A stretch of DNA of 64,000 nucleotides from Modestobacter sp. L9-4. GTDB lineage: Bacteria > Actinomycetota > Actinomycetes > Mycobacteriales > Geodermatophilaceae. Shown here piece after piece: positions 11,873 through 22,577 of the stretch (positions are counted from its first letter, which is position 1; each line of letters begins with the position of its first letter). The translations under genes and the position numbers were made by a program. The notes below the pieces were generated by a model. The model was given only the letters and a program-made list of their open reading frames with translations, did no database searches and was not told the origin of the DNA. The stretch is taken from contig NZ_CP077800.1 in the NCBI RefSeq assembly GCF_019112525.1, forward strand, positions 1,178,001-1,242,000, in the 5' to 3' direction.

Positions 11873-12628
11873 TCAGACCAGCGCCCGGTCGGCCAGGAAG
11901 CGCACCAGCTCCGCCGGGTCGCCGGTGCGCCCCGTCGTGCGGACCGGCCGGCCGGCGGAGAGGACCCGGCTGGTCGCGGCGGCCAGGCCGACGGTCGACG
12001 GGTCGACGCCCAGGTCGGCCAGCGTCCACGTGGTGATCGGTGTGGCCGCGGCGGAGCGGATCCCGGCGACCGTGCGGCGGCGGGGCCGGTCGGGCAGCAC
12101 CCAGGTGGAGACGACCGCCGGCAGGTCGGCCGCCAGGTCCCACCGGCCCTCCTCCGTCTGCCGCTCCCCCGTCACCGTCGTCCCGGCCACGGCGAGCGTG
12201 CGCAGCCCGGACAGGTGCGGCACGCCCAGCCGCTCGCCCAGCAGCGCGGCCATCACCCCGAGCTGCCCGTCGGCCGAGGCCGCTCCGCAGAGCACCAGGT
12301 CGAAGCCCACCCGGCGCAGCGCGGCGGCGAGGACGGCGCTGGTCTGCGGGGCGCAGGCCCCGTGCAGCGCCGGGTCGCTGACGTGCACGGCCCGGTCGGT
12401 GCCCATGGCCAGCGCGTGCCGCAGCACCGACGCGGCGGGGGCGGGGCCGGCGGTCAGCGCGGTGACCGTGCCCCCGCCGGCCTCGCGCAGCCGCAGCGCC
12501 GCCTCCAGTGCGTGGAGGCCGAGCGGGTCGACCCCGGAGTCGGCGCGGACGAGGGTGTGGTCGGCCAGGTCCAGCCGGAGGTCACCGGTGGGCTCGGGGA
12601 CCCCCTTGACCAGCACGACCAGCCGCAT
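11873..12628 (-). CDS. etfB: Electron transfer flavoprotein beta subunit
   Basis: The 251-residue protein starts MRLVVLVKGVPEP and shows the usual EtfB features: the KxVP-type N-terminus, the middle ALAMGTDRAVHV and the C-terminal PADLPAVVS-like region. It binds AMP structurally and partners EtfA, which begins directly after it. ATG 12628 is supported by GAGGAGG six bases upstream; a longer frame to 12682 lacks support. The next gene upstream ends only 70 bases away on the same strand, so the whole block may be one transcript. Confidence 0.92.
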   Translation of the reverse strand: MRLVVLVKGVPEPTGDLRLDLADHTLVRADSGVDPLGLHALEAALRLREAGGGTVTALTAGPAPAASVLRHALAMGTDRAVHVSDPALHGACAPQTSAVLAAALRRVGFDLVLCGAASADGQLGVMAALLGERLGVPHLSGLRTLAVAGTTVTGERQTEEGRWDLAADLPAVVSTWVLPDRPRRRTVAGIRSAAATPITTWTLADLGVDPSTVGLAAATSRVLSAGRPVRTTGRTGDPAELVRFLADRALV

Positions 12629-12697
12629 CGTCGTCCTCCTCGGGCGCTCGTCGGACGGGCGCTCCGACCCGAGGCTACGCACCCGGAGCGACGTGGG

Positions 12698-13816
12698 TCA
12701 CACCTCGTCGGCGGTCCACTCCCCGGTGCGGGCGAAGTGCTCGAGGACGGCGGTGTGCGGCGCCAGGTCCAGCCCCTGGCCGGCCACCCAGGCGTCGTCG
12801 TAGTAGGTGCGGGCGTAGCGCTCCCCGCCGTCGCAGAGGAGCGTGACCACGCTGCCGGTGCGGCCGGCCGCGAGCATCTCGGCGACCAGGCGGAACGCGC
12901 CCCACAGGTTGGTGCCGGTCGAGGCGCCGGCCCGCCGCCCGGTGACCCGCTCCAGCTGACGCATCGCCGCGAGCGAGGCGGCGTCGGGCACGCAGATCAT
13001 CCGGTCGACGATCGTGGGGACGAACGACGGCTCGACCCGCGGCCGGCCGATGCCCTCGATCCGCGACCCGGAGCCGGTGGTGGCCGGGTCGGCGTCGCGC
13101 CAGCCGGGGAAGAAGGCCGAGGCCTCCGGGTCGACGACGGCCAGCCGGGTGGGCAGCCGCCGGTAGCGCACGTACCGGCCGATCGTGGCACTGGTGCCGC
13201 CGGTGCCCGCGCCGACGACGACCCACTCGGGCACCGGGTGGCGCTCCCGGCCCATCTGCTCGAAGACCGACTCGGCGATGTTGTTGTTGCCCCGCCAGTC
13301 GGTGGCCCGCTCGGCGTTGGTGAACTGGTCGAGGTAGTGCCCGCCGGTGTCGGCGGCGATCCGGCGGGCCTCGTCGTAGACGGTGCCGGCGTCGCGCACC
13401 AGGTGGCAGCGGCCGCCGTGGAACTCGATCAGCGCGATCTTCTCCGGGCTGGTGGTCGCCGGCATGACCGCGACGAAGGGCAGCCCCAGCATCCGGGCGA
13501 AGTACGCCTCGCTGACCGCGGTCGAGCCGCTGGAGGCCTCCACCACGGTGCTGCCGGCGTGCAGCTGGCCCGAGCACAGCGCGTAGAGGAACAGCGAGCG
13601 GGCCAGCCGGTGCTTGAGGCTGCCGGTCGGGTGGGTGGACTCGTCCTTGAGGTACAGGTCGATCCCCCACTCGGGGGGCAGCGGGTGCACCAGCAGGTGG
13701 GTGTCGGCCGAGCGGTGCGCGTCGGCCTCGACCAGCGACACGGCCCGCTCGACCCAGGCCCGGCCGCCGGGGTCGGAGCGGTCGACGTCGGAGGCGTTCG
13801 GCGGGGCGGCAGTCAC
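12698..13816 (-). CDS. PLP-dependent cysteine synthase-family enzyme (Cds1-like L-cysteine desulfhydrase possible)
   Basis: The 372-residue protein is a fold-type II PLP enzyme. The Schiff-base lysine is Lys68 in [11 protein letters not shown], the substrate loop is [10 protein letters not shown] and the phosphate loop is GAGTGGTSA. The [14 protein letters not shown] region and the long C-terminal tail resemble the mycobacterial Cds1 group, which releases H2S from cysteine, better than classical CysK, which has a TGNTG loop. It lies between genes for enoyl-CoA hydratase and EtfB, 23 bases downstream of the former, and 2 kb from the cysteine desulfurase. GTG 13816 is the only start before the conserved part; the ribosome-binding site is weak. 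Confidence 0.8.
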   Translation of the reverse strand: MTAAPPNASDVDRSDPGGRAWVERAVSLVEADAHRSADTHLLVHPLPPEWGIDLYLKDESTHPTGSLKHRLARSLFLYALCSGQLHAGSTVVEASSGSTAVSEAYFARMLGLPFVAVMPATTSPEKIALIEFHGGRCHLVRDAGTVYDEARRIAADTGGHYLDQFTNAERATDWRGNNNIAESVFEQMGRERHPVPEWVVVGAGTGGTSATIGRYVRYRRLPTRLAVVDPEASAFFPGWRDADPATTGSGSRIEGIGRPRVEPSFVPTIVDRMICVPDAASLAAMRQLERVTGRRAGASTGTNLWGAFRLVAEMLAAGRTGSVVTLLCDGGERYARTYYDDAWVAGQGLDLAPHTAVLEHFARTGEWTADEV

Positions 13817-13839
13817 CCCGGCATGGTCCCCCAGCGGGC

Positions 13840-14625
13840 TCAGCGGCCGGTGAAGGTGGCCCGGCCGGGGCCCTCGGTGAGGAAGGAGGCCATGCCGGTG
13901 CGCTGGTCCTCGGTGCCGAACAGCCCGGCGAACAGCTCGCCCTCCAGCGCCAGCCCGGTGTCCAGGTCGCCGTCGAGCCCCTCGTCGATCGCCCGCTTGG
14001 CGGCGGCCAGCGCCAGCGGCGGGCCGGCGGCGAACTTGCGCGCCATGGCCACGGCGGCCGGGTACACGTCGGCGTCCGGGACGACGGCGTCGACCAGGCC
14101 CATCTCCAGCGCCTCGTCCGCGCCGACCTGCCGGCCGGTGAACACCAGGTCCTTGGCCCGCGCCGGGCCGACCAGCCGGGCCAGCCGCTGGGTGCCGCCG
14201 GCGCCGGGGACGACCCCCAGCAGGATCTCGGGCTGACCCACCCGGGCCCCGGCACCCAGCACCCGGAAGTCCGCGCACAGCGCCAGCTCGTAGCCGCCGC
14301 CCAGGGCGTAGCCGGTGATCGCGGCGATCACCGGCTTGGGCAGCCGGGCGACGGTGGTGAAGGAGGTGGTGAGCTCCCGGCCCCACGCGGCGACCCCCCC
14401 GGCGTCCAGGCGGGACATCGCCGCGATGTCGGCGCCGGCGGCGAACACCCGCTCCCCGCCGTAGAGGACGACGGCCCGCACGTCGGACCGCTCACCGGCC
14501 TCCTCCGCGGCGGCACGCAGCTCGAGGTGCAGCTGCTCGTCGATGGCGTTGACCTTCGGCCGGTCCAGCCGGATCGTGCCGACGCCGTCGGTGACCGACA
14601 GGGTGACGAACTCGGGTGCTCCCAT
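13840..14625 (-). CDS. Enoyl-CoA hydratase/isomerase family protein
   Basis: The 261-residue protein has the crotonase fold. The oxyanion-hole segments are AAGADI (62-67) and ALGGGYE, with the two acid residues Glu113 and Glu133 (in QPEILLG) placed as in true hydratases. It should hydrate 2-enoyl-CoA in beta-oxidation and lies upstream of the etf genes on the same strand. Two starts are possible: ATG 14625 and GTG 14634. The ATG is preferred because a TAGGGT hexamer at 14638-14633 sits seven bases before it, which fits a leaderless transcript. Confidence 0.88.
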   Translation of the reverse strand: MGAPEFVTLSVTDGVGTIRLDRPKVNAIDEQLHLELRAAAEEAGERSDVRAVVLYGGERVFAAGADIAAMSRLDAGGVAAWGRELTTSFTTVARLPKPVIAAITGYALGGGYELALCADFRVLGAGARVGQPEILLGVVPGAGGTQRLARLVGPARAKDLVFTGRQVGADEALEMGLVDAVVPDADVYPAAVAMARKFAAGPPLALAAAKRAIDEGLDGDLDTGLALEGELFAGLFGTEDQRTGMASFLTEGPGRATFTGR

Positions 14626-14632
14626 GCCGGGC

Positions 14633-14638
14633 ACCCTA
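14633..14638 (-). promoter_or_regulatory. -10 hexamer TAGGGT, leaderless promoter of the enoyl-CoA hydratase gene
   Basis: On the minus strand TAGGGT ends seven bases before ATG 14625, so RNA would start at or next to the start codon. No clear -35 box is present. Confidence 0.4.
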
Positions 14639-14664
14639 GGTCCCCTCGCCGCCGGCCGGGCCGG

Positions 14665-16290
14665 TCAGGGGGCCGCGGACACCGGGGCGCCGAAGCGCTG
14701 CAGGCGCATGACCTCGCCCGCGCCGCGGCGGGGCTGCAGCAGCAGCTCGGGGTCGCCGCGCAGCTGGGCGAGGGAGTCGCCGACCTGCGTGCAGGCCGCG
14801 TCGGAGGGCACCCGGTACCCCTCGCTGGTGACCAGCCAGACCGCACCGTCGCCGGCGCGCGCGGAGACCTGTGCGGCCACCGAGACGGGGTCGGCGGACT
14901 CGTTGCGCGGGGAGTAGTCGGTCCAGTCGACGCGGTCGGCCGGCCGCAGGTCGGGGTAGACGACCAGGTCCAGCCCGGCGGGGGCGAGCCGGCTGACCGA
15001 GGGCCCCAGCTGGTCGGGGCAGAAGACGACGGTGTCGCCCGGCGCGGCGGCCTGCAGCTGCTGGGCGACCTGGTCGGCCTGGGTGCGCCACAGCCGGGCC
15101 GAGGAGGTCGCCAGCCCGAGCCCGACGAGCACGCAGCAGGCCAGCAGCACCGCACCCGTGCGGCGGCTGGGCAGGCTGGTGAGGCCGACGGCGACCAGCG
15201 CGAGGAACGCCGGCAGCGCGACGCTGGTGTACCGGCCCGACACCGCGCTGGAAGTGAGCAGGCTGGCGATGCCTGCGACCACGAGGGTGCCCAGGGAGAG
15301 TGCGACCAGGACCCACCGGCCGCGGCTGTGCGACAGGGCCAGCCGGGCGCCCCCGGCGAAGGGCCGGGTGACCACCGCGAGCACCGCGAGGACGACGAGG
15401 GTCAGGCCCAGCAGCTGGGGCAGCACGGCCGACCCCCCGCGCCAGGCGTCCAGCGCGGTGGAGATGGAGCCCAGCCCGCCGACGGCGGCCCAGGGCGTGC
15501 CGGTGTGCGCCAGCTGGAAGCGCAGCGTGGGGACCCAGGGCAGGAAGAGCACGCCGCCGACGACCAGCCCGGCCAGCACCCGGACCGCGGCGGCCCGGTC
15601 GAGGCGCAGGCCCGCCAGGGCGAGCAGCCCGACGGCGACGAGCAGGTACACCGACCAGTAGTGGGTCAGCAGCAGTGCAGCGGTGGACAGCCCGACCGCG
15701 ACCACCGGCAGGGGGCCGGGCCGGCGGACCGCCCACGAGACCGCCGCGGCCCCGACCAGGACCAGCAGCACGAGCAGCGAGTACATCCGCGTCTCGCTGG
15801 AGTAGCGGATGGCAAACGGCGAGCTGGCGAGCAGCAGGGTGAGGGCCAGCCCGACGCGGGGGCCGCCGAGCCGGCGGCCCAGCACCCAGGCCAGCGGCAG
15901 CGCCAGGACCCCGAAGACCCCTGACAGCGCGCGCACCGCGCCGGCGCCGTCACCGAAGACGCCGATCCACCCGTGCAGCAGCGCGTAGTACAGCGGCGGG
16001 GCGCCGTCCTGCCGCAGCCCGGTGTAGAGGCCGTGCCAGTCGGAGCGGGCGATGGCCACGCTCTGCGCCTCGTCCAGCCACAGCGCCGGCGGGGAGACGA
16101 ACCGCAGCACCACACCGACCAGCACCGCCAGCGCAGCGGCCACGACCACCCCCCGGCCGTTCCAGGCCGGGCCACCGGTCGTCCCGGCGTCCGGAGCCCG
16201 GTCCGCGTCGGTCACCTGGCGGTCCGGTGCACCGAACGCCCGGGAGGAGCCGGTCACGGCGTCCGGATGGGTGCTCGGCGACTCGGACAG
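14665..16290 (-). CDS. Polytopic membrane glycosyltransferase (GT-C fold, GT39/ArnT-like)
   Basis: The product of about 540 residues has a disordered N-terminus, then roughly ten hydrophobic segments and a soluble C-terminal part. The first extracytoplasmic loop holds the acidic motif LWLDEAQS, typical of lipid-linked-sugar transferases of the PMT/ArnT type, followed by SETRMYSL. It probably moves a sugar from a polyprenyl-phosphate carrier on the outer face of the membrane. The start is unresolved. CTG 16290 follows GGAGGA closely, GTG 16257 lacks a ribosome site, and ATG 16458 would overlap the upstream gene. Confidence 0.75.
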   Translation of the reverse strand: MSESPSTHPDAVTGSSRAFGAPDRQVTDADRAPDAGTTGGPAWNGRGVVVAAALAVLVGVVLRFVSPPALWLDEAQSVAIARSDWHGLYTGLRQDGAPPLYYALLHGWIGVFGDGAGAVRALSGVFGVLALPLAWVLGRRLGGPRVGLALTLLLASSPFAIRYSSETRMYSLLVLLVLVGAAAVSWAVRRPGPLPVVAVGLSTAALLLTHYWSVYLLVAVGLLALAGLRLDRAAAVRVLAGLVVGGVLFLPWVPTLRFQLAHTGTPWAAVGGLGSISTALDAWRGGSAVLPQLLGLTLVVLAVLAVVTRPFAGGARLALSHSRGRWVLVALSLGTLVVAGIASLLTSSAVSGRYTSVALPAFLALVAVGLTSLPSRRTGAVLLACCVLVGLGLATSSARLWRTQADQVAQQLQAAAPGDTVVFCPDQLGPSVSRLAPAGLDLVVYPDLRPADRVDWTDYSPRNESADPVSVAAQVSARAGDGAVWLVTSEGYRVPSDAACTQVGDSLAQLRGDPELLLQPRRGAGEVMRLQRFGAPVSAAP

Positions 16291-16427
16291 GGTTCCTCCA
16301 GGCAGACGTGCCGGCCCCGGGTCGGAGCAGGCGGTGGAGCGGGGCGGACCTCGGGTCCGGCTGCCCGGACGGCGGCGGTCCGGGCCATCGACCTCGGTCC
16401 GGGCCCCGGGCTGGCTGCGGTGCAGCG

Positions 16428-18140
16428 CTACCCGACCGTTGTGCCACGCAAGCGCCACACCGATGCGTACCCCGACGGCCCGGAGACGGCCACTTCCTCG
16501 TAACCGGACCGGAGGTCGTCGAGGACCTGCGACGTCCGGCCGTCCGATCGTACCCAGTCGGGGGCGTCGTCCAGGCCAGCCACGACGACGTAGTCCAGGT
16601 CCCGCCCGGCGGCCGGGAGGTCGACCGTCGGCGGCACGCGCTCGACGCCCTCGCGCTCGGGGTCGATCGCGGCGCGGATGCCGGGCTCGGCGGTGAAGCG
16701 CACCTGGAAGTAGGGGAAGGCCGCCTCGTAGTGGCCGACGTCGACCGCACCGGCCTCGATCGCCAGCCGGCTGGAGACGTGCCGCAGCGGGTCGGGGGCG
16801 CGCGGCAGCGGCGCGAGCGCGGGTGAGTACGGGTCGAAGTGCAGCACCAGGAAGGTCGAGCCGGCCGGGATGTCGGCGGCCACCGCGAGCAGCTCGTCGG
16901 CGGTGCGCTCGTCACGCAGCTGGGTGGGCAGCCGGACGAGCGCGGCGGCGGTGGCGGCCAGCACCAGCACCCCGGCCACCAGCCGGTGCGTCGTCGTCCG
17001 GCGGGGCAGCCGGGTGGCGCAGAACAGCAGCAGCACCAGCGGTGGGAACCAGGCCAGCCGGTCGGGCAGGAAGCCGTACTCCTGGCCGAGCCGGGACGGG
17101 ACGACGAGCACCGCCAGCGCGGCCAGCACCGTGGCCAGCCCCAGCACGGTGCGGTCGGCCCGGGCGAGCCCGTCGGCGCCGTCGGCGCCGTCGGCGGGAG
17201 CTGCACCGCCCCGGCGGAGGGCGACGACGAGGAGCGCGATCAGCGTGCCGGCGACGAGCAGCGCCGAGGGCAGCTCCCACCAGCTGCCGGCCACGAGCGG
17301 GCGGTACATCGACACCAGCCAGCCCAGCCGCACCAGCGACGGGCCGCCGACCACCTGGCCGTGCTCCCCGCCGCCGGTCAGGGCGTACCAGCCGGTGAGC
17401 AGCACGGTCGGGGCGATCGCCAGCGCCGGGCCCACGGCGTGCCGGCGCAGCGCCGGACCCCAGCCCGCGCCCGCGCGGGCGGCCAGCGAGCGGCCGACGG
17501 CCAGCGCACCGACCACCCCGACCGCGGCGACCTCCGGCAGCAGGTGCGCCGACCAGGTGACCAGCAGCAGCAGCGCCAGCGCGGCGGTGCGCACCGGCGT
17601 CCACCCGCCGCGCGCCCGCAACGCCACCCCCATCGCCACCAGCGCCAGGGCCACGCCCCAGAGGAAGTTGTAGAAGCCGTAGACGACCAGGTGGCTGCCG
17701 GCGAACGGCAGCGCGGCGACGGCGAGCCAGCCGGCCCGCCGGTCCACCCCGCGCAGCGCGTACCGCAGCCCACCGGCCAGGGCCAGCACGAAGCCGGCGA
17801 CCACGACCTTCTCGGCCCAGTCCGGGCCCAGCAGCGGCAGCAGCGCGGCCAGCATGCCGGTGGTGAGCAGGTTGGGCACCGGGCTCAGGTCGAGGAGATA
17901 GTTCTCCCGCAGCGCGTCGCCCACGACGCCGGGGTCGCCGTGGTGCAGGAGGACCCACGCGCTGTCGACGTGCGCCGGGCCGTCCTGGGTGAGCACGTGG
18001 CCGAGCAGCAGCAGCGGCGCCAGCTGCACGGCCAGGCCGAGGAGGAGCAGGACGGCGGCCCAGCCGGGCCGGCGTCCGGGTGCCGGTGCGGGCCCGACCG
18101 GGTCAGGCAGCGCGCCGGGCGCTGTAGCGGCCACGCTCAC
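16428..18140 (-). CDS. Large multi-spanning membrane protein, possible GT-C glycosyltransferase
   Basis: The 570-residue protein has about 11 hydrophobic segments and a soluble C-terminal domain of about 150 residues (FLVLHFDPYSPALAP...). An acidic first loop (VLTQDGPAHVDSAW) resembles that of GT-C enzymes, but no clear family motif is present, so the function is inferred from topology alone. GTG 18140 lies 38 bases inside the end of the ABC ATPase gene upstream, which suggests co-translation. Its neighbour downstream is another GT-C-like gene, so the pair may act on one glycan. Confidence 0.65.
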   Translation of the reverse strand: MSVAATAPGALPDPVGPAPAPGRRPGWAAVLLLLGLAVQLAPLLLLGHVLTQDGPAHVDSAWVLLHHGDPGVVGDALRENYLLDLSPVPNLLTTGMLAALLPLLGPDWAEKVVVAGFVLALAGGLRYALRGVDRRAGWLAVAALPFAGSHLVVYGFYNFLWGVALALVAMGVALRARGGWTPVRTAALALLLLVTWSAHLLPEVAAVGVVGALAVGRSLAARAGAGWGPALRRHAVGPALAIAPTVLLTGWYALTGGGEHGQVVGGPSLVRLGWLVSMYRPLVAGSWWELPSALLVAGTLIALLVVALRRGGAAPADGADGADGLARADRTVLGLATVLAALAVLVVPSRLGQEYGFLPDRLAWFPPLVLLLFCATRLPRRTTTHRLVAGVLVLAATAAALVRLPTQLRDERTADELLAVAADIPAGSTFLVLHFDPYSPALAPLPRAPDPLRHVSSRLAIEAGAVDVGHYEAAFPYFQVRFTAEPGIRAAIDPEREGVERVPPTVDLPAAGRDLDYVVVAGLDDAPDWVRSDGRTSQVLDDLRSGYEEVAVSGPSGYASVWRLRGTTVG

Positions 18141-18903
18141 GCTGGACCTCCAGCCGGATGCCGAAGGCGTCCGACAGCAGGGGCGCGGTCAGCACCTCCT
18201 CGATCGGACCGGCCGACACCACCTCACCGCCCTTGAGCAGCAGCCCGTGGGTGTAGCCCGGCGGGATCTCCTCCACGTGGTGGGTGACCAGCACCTGGGC
18301 CGGGGCGAGGGTGTCCCGGGCCAGGTCCGACAGCCGGGCGACGAGGTCCTCCCGGCCGCCCAGGTCCAGGCCGGCGCCCGGCTCGTCGAGCAGCAACAGC
18401 TCCGGGTCGGTCATCAGCGCCCGGGCGATCTGGGCCCGCTTGCGCTCCCCCTCCGACAGCGTGCCGAAGGGCCGGTGCGCCATCCGCGCCACGCCCCACT
18501 GCTGCATCAGCAGCGCGGCCCGGGTGAGGTCGTGCACGTCGTAGCGCTCCCGCCACCGGCCCACGACCGCGTACCCGGCGCTGACGACGACGTCACCGAC
18601 CCGCTCGGCGGGGTCGATCCGCTGGGCGAGCGCGGCGCTGGTCAGCCCGATCCGCGGCCGCAGCTCGAAGACGTCGACCGCGCCCAGGGTCTCCCCCAGG
18701 ATCGTCACCTCCCCGGCGCTGGGGTGCAGCTGCGCACCGGCCAGCTGGAGCAGCGTCGTCTTCCCCGCGCCGTTCGGGCCCAGCAGCACCCACCGCTCGT
18801 CGGGCCGGACCGTCCAGTCGACCCCGCGCAGCAGGTGCGCCTGGCCTCGGACGACGTCCACACCCCGGACCTCGACGACCGGTTGAGTCCACACGCTGCC
18901 CAT
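18103..18903 (-). CDS. ABC transporter ATP-binding protein
   Basis: The 266-residue ATPase carries all core motifs: Walker A GPNGAGKTT, signature LSEGERKR, Walker B LLLLDEPGAGLDLGG and the switch histidine in VTHHVEE. The sequence resembles ModF/YlmA-like single-domain ATPases found beside enzymes rather than permeases. No permease with a clear ABC fold is adjacent, and the next gene is the polytopic membrane protein that it overlaps by 38 bases. ATG 18903 is preferred over GTG 18894; both have weak ribosome-binding sites. Confidence 0.88.
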   Translation of the reverse strand: MGSVWTQPVVEVRGVDVVRGQAHLLRGVDWTVRPDERWVLLGPNGAGKTTLLQLAGAQLHPSAGEVTILGETLGAVDVFELRPRIGLTSAALAQRIDPAERVGDVVVSAGYAVVGRWRERYDVHDLTRAALLMQQWGVARMAHRPFGTLSEGERKRAQIARALMTDPELLLLDEPGAGLDLGGREDLVARLSDLARDTLAPAQVLVTHHVEEIPPGYTHGLLLKGGEVVSAGPIEEVLTAPLLSDAFGIRLEVQRERGRYSARRAA

Positions 18904-18956
18904 CCAACCAACCCGCCGGGTGTTCCGGGCGCCCGGTCCGGGGCGAGTCGGGCACC

Positions 18957-21116
<2,160 letters not shown>

Positions 21117-21132
21117 GCGGCGCCGTCCGCGG

Positions 21133-21164
21133 TGCACGCCGTCCGTGCTGCACGCCGTCCGTGC
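21133..21164. repeat. Two tandem 16-base repeats
   Basis: TGCACGCCGTCCGTGC occurs twice without a gap (21133-21148 and 21149-21164), just after the glgX stop and leading straight into the palindromic element beginning at 21164. Confidence 0.8.
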
Positions 21165-21211
21165 GCAGTGCACGTGCTGCGGCACGTGCACTGCGGAGGC
21201 AACGCGTGCAG
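21164..21211. repeat. Palindromic GTGCAC element, copy 1
   Basis: Bases 21164-21177 and 21182-21195 are a 14-base perfect inverted repeat around the loop TGCG. It is followed by a conserved tail ending AACGCGTGCAG at 21211. The 44 bases 21168-21211 recur at 21298-21341 with five differences. In RNA this forms a strong hairpin and may end glgX transcripts. Confidence 0.75.
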
Positions 21212-21297
21212 TGCGGCGGGACCCGCGGAGGCCGACCCCGTCCCTCCCGTCCGGCCCCGACGCCGACCGCGGTCTCGTTGCCCGCCCCTCCTCCGCG

Positions 21298-21341
21298 GTG
21301 CACGTGCTGCAGCGCGTGCACTACGGGTGCAACGCGTGCAG
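21298..21341. repeat. Palindromic GTGCAC element, copy 2
   Basis: This is the second copy of the 44-base element, 130 bases after the first and 39/44 identical. Its GTGCACGTGC arm pairs with GCGCGTGCAC with one mismatch, and the AACGCGTGCAG tail is unchanged. The conserved tail in both copies suggests that more than the hairpin is under selection, or that the element is mobile. Confidence 0.75.
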
Positions 21342-21350
21342 AGACGCAGC

Positions 21351-21383
21351 ACGGCCCCGTTCCCGGGGCGGGAACGGGGCCGT
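21351..21383. terminator. Bidirectional terminator between glgX and the FHA gene
   Basis: A 14-base perfect inverted repeat (ACGGCCCCGTTCCC and its complement) surrounds the loop GGGGC, 18 bases past the FHA stop codon. It has no T tract, as is common in this window. Confidence 0.75.
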
Positions 21384-21401
21384 GGAGGGCGCGGGAGGGT
21401 C

Positions 21402-22364
21402 TTACTCCGGCGTCTGCTCGAAGGTGATGACGGTCCAGCCGAGCAGCAGCCGGTCGCCGTCGGTGAGCGGGTGCGGCACGCCGGGCTCGAGCTGGGTCCA
21501 CTCGGTGGCCTCGGGGCCGGCGACGTGGGTGCCGTTGAGCGAGCCCAGGTCGGTGAGGGAGACCTCGCGGCCGGCCCGCTGGATGGCGGCGTGCGCGGAG
21601 GAGAGCACGTTCTGGGTGTCGGCGATCGGGACCGGGCGGGCGTTGCCGCTGGTCACCAGGTCGTGGCCGTCGGGACGGCGACCGAGCACCAGGTCCTCGT
21701 CGACGGTGACGACCATGCCGTCGTCGAAGCGCAGCACCGGCGCCGCCGGCGGCTCGGGCCGCCAGAACGCGGTCTGCTCGCCGCCGGGGGCCTGACCGGC
21801 GGGACGGGCGGAGCTGCCGAACCCGGCGTCGGAGCCCGCGGTGAAGGACTCACCGCTGGGCAGCGGGCCCACCGGCGGGGCGACGACGGCGGACGACGCG
21901 GCGGCGGCGAGCTGCAGCAGCGCGCCGGAGCCGGGGACGGTGCCCTCGACCAGGTCGAGGGCCACGCCCGGGGGCATGGCGGCGGCGGGCTGACCGGGGC
22001 CGACGTAGAGCGTCTGGCCGAGGGAGAAGCCGGCGGCCAGCGTGCAGCCGTCGACGGAGGACCCGGACACCGGGACGCCGTCCACGGCCGGCTGGCCCTT
22101 GCCCGACCACAGCGCGACACCGGCGCCGGTGCCACCGGAGGTGTCGGCGAGCACCAGGGCGAAGGACGCCGGGCCGTCGGCGAGCCGGGACACCTGCCCG
22201 GCGACGGCGGCCAGCACCCGGTCGGCGCCAGGACCGGCGACCCCCAGGCAGGCGTGCAGGGCGGCGACCAGTGCCGGCGACCCCGGGGCGTCGACCCACA
22301 GCAGGCCTCCGCCACGTCGGGCGACGACAGAGTCTCCGGGGAGCACCTCACAGCGGTCGGGCAT
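21402..22364 (-). CDS. FHA-domain protein
   Basis: The 320-residue protein has a C-terminal forkhead-associated domain (about 220-310). Its phosphothreonine-binding loops are recognisable as GRRP, LSSAHAAI (the S-x-x-H motif) and DLGSLNGTHV. The N-terminal 150 residues (CEVLPGDSVVARRGGGLLWV...) look like a folded domain resembling PPM-type or immunity-like regulators, but I cannot name it. A proline/glycine linker joins the two. Such proteins bind targets of Ser/Thr kinases; no kinase is in view. It sits between glgX and glgP, so a link to glycogen control is possible but unproven. ATG 22364 has a TAGGCT hexamer seven bases upstream. Confidence 0.82.
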   Translation of the reverse strand: MPDRCEVLPGDSVVARRGGGLLWVDAPGSPALVAALHACLGVAGPGADRVLAAVAGQVSRLADGPASFALVLADTSGGTGAGVALWSGKGQPAVDGVPVSGSSVDGCTLAAGFSLGQTLYVGPGQPAAAMPPGVALDLVEGTVPGSGALLQLAAAASSAVVAPPVGPLPSGESFTAGSDAGFGSSARPAGQAPGGEQTAFWRPEPPAAPVLRFDDGMVVTVDEDLVLGRRPDGHDLVTSGNARPVPIADTQNVLSSAHAAIQRAGREVSLTDLGSLNGTHVAGPEATEWTQLEPGVPHPLTDGDRLLLGWTVITFEQTPE

Positions 22365-22371
22365 GACGGCC

Positions 22372-22377
22372 AGCCTA
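22372..22377 (-). promoter_or_regulatory. -10 hexamer TAGGCT of the FHA gene
   Basis: TAGGCT on the minus strand ends seven bases before ATG 22364, predicting a leaderless mRNA. No convincing -35 is seen. Confidence 0.4.
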
Positions 22378-22577
22378 ATGAGCGTGGGCCCGATCCCGCG
22401 CCGGGCGTCGGCGTGCCACGCCGCGTCCCCGGTCCGTCGCGCACTACCTGTACCAGGGGCCACACACGTCACGGCCCAGATCCCACGGAGCGCTGTCGTA
22501 CCACCGCAGGCAGTCACCGGACGCCCGGTTCGTCCACCTGCGCCCCGTCGCGGGGCCACGACACGCCGTCGGGGACG

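Noticed and set aside
11114..14236. A 1040-codon plus-strand frame
   Set aside because: It is antisense to etfA, etfB, the cysteine synthase-like and enoyl-CoA hydratase genes, with no domain and a Thr/Ser/Arg-rich composition.
22444..22577. A short protein-like end (DCLRWYDSAPWDLGRDVCGPWYR) in the glgP-FHA gap on the minus strand
   Set aside because: The frame has no start codon between the glgP stop and this segment, and upstream it runs through glgP in the wrong frame. It could be a gene remnant, but nothing supports a complete gene.
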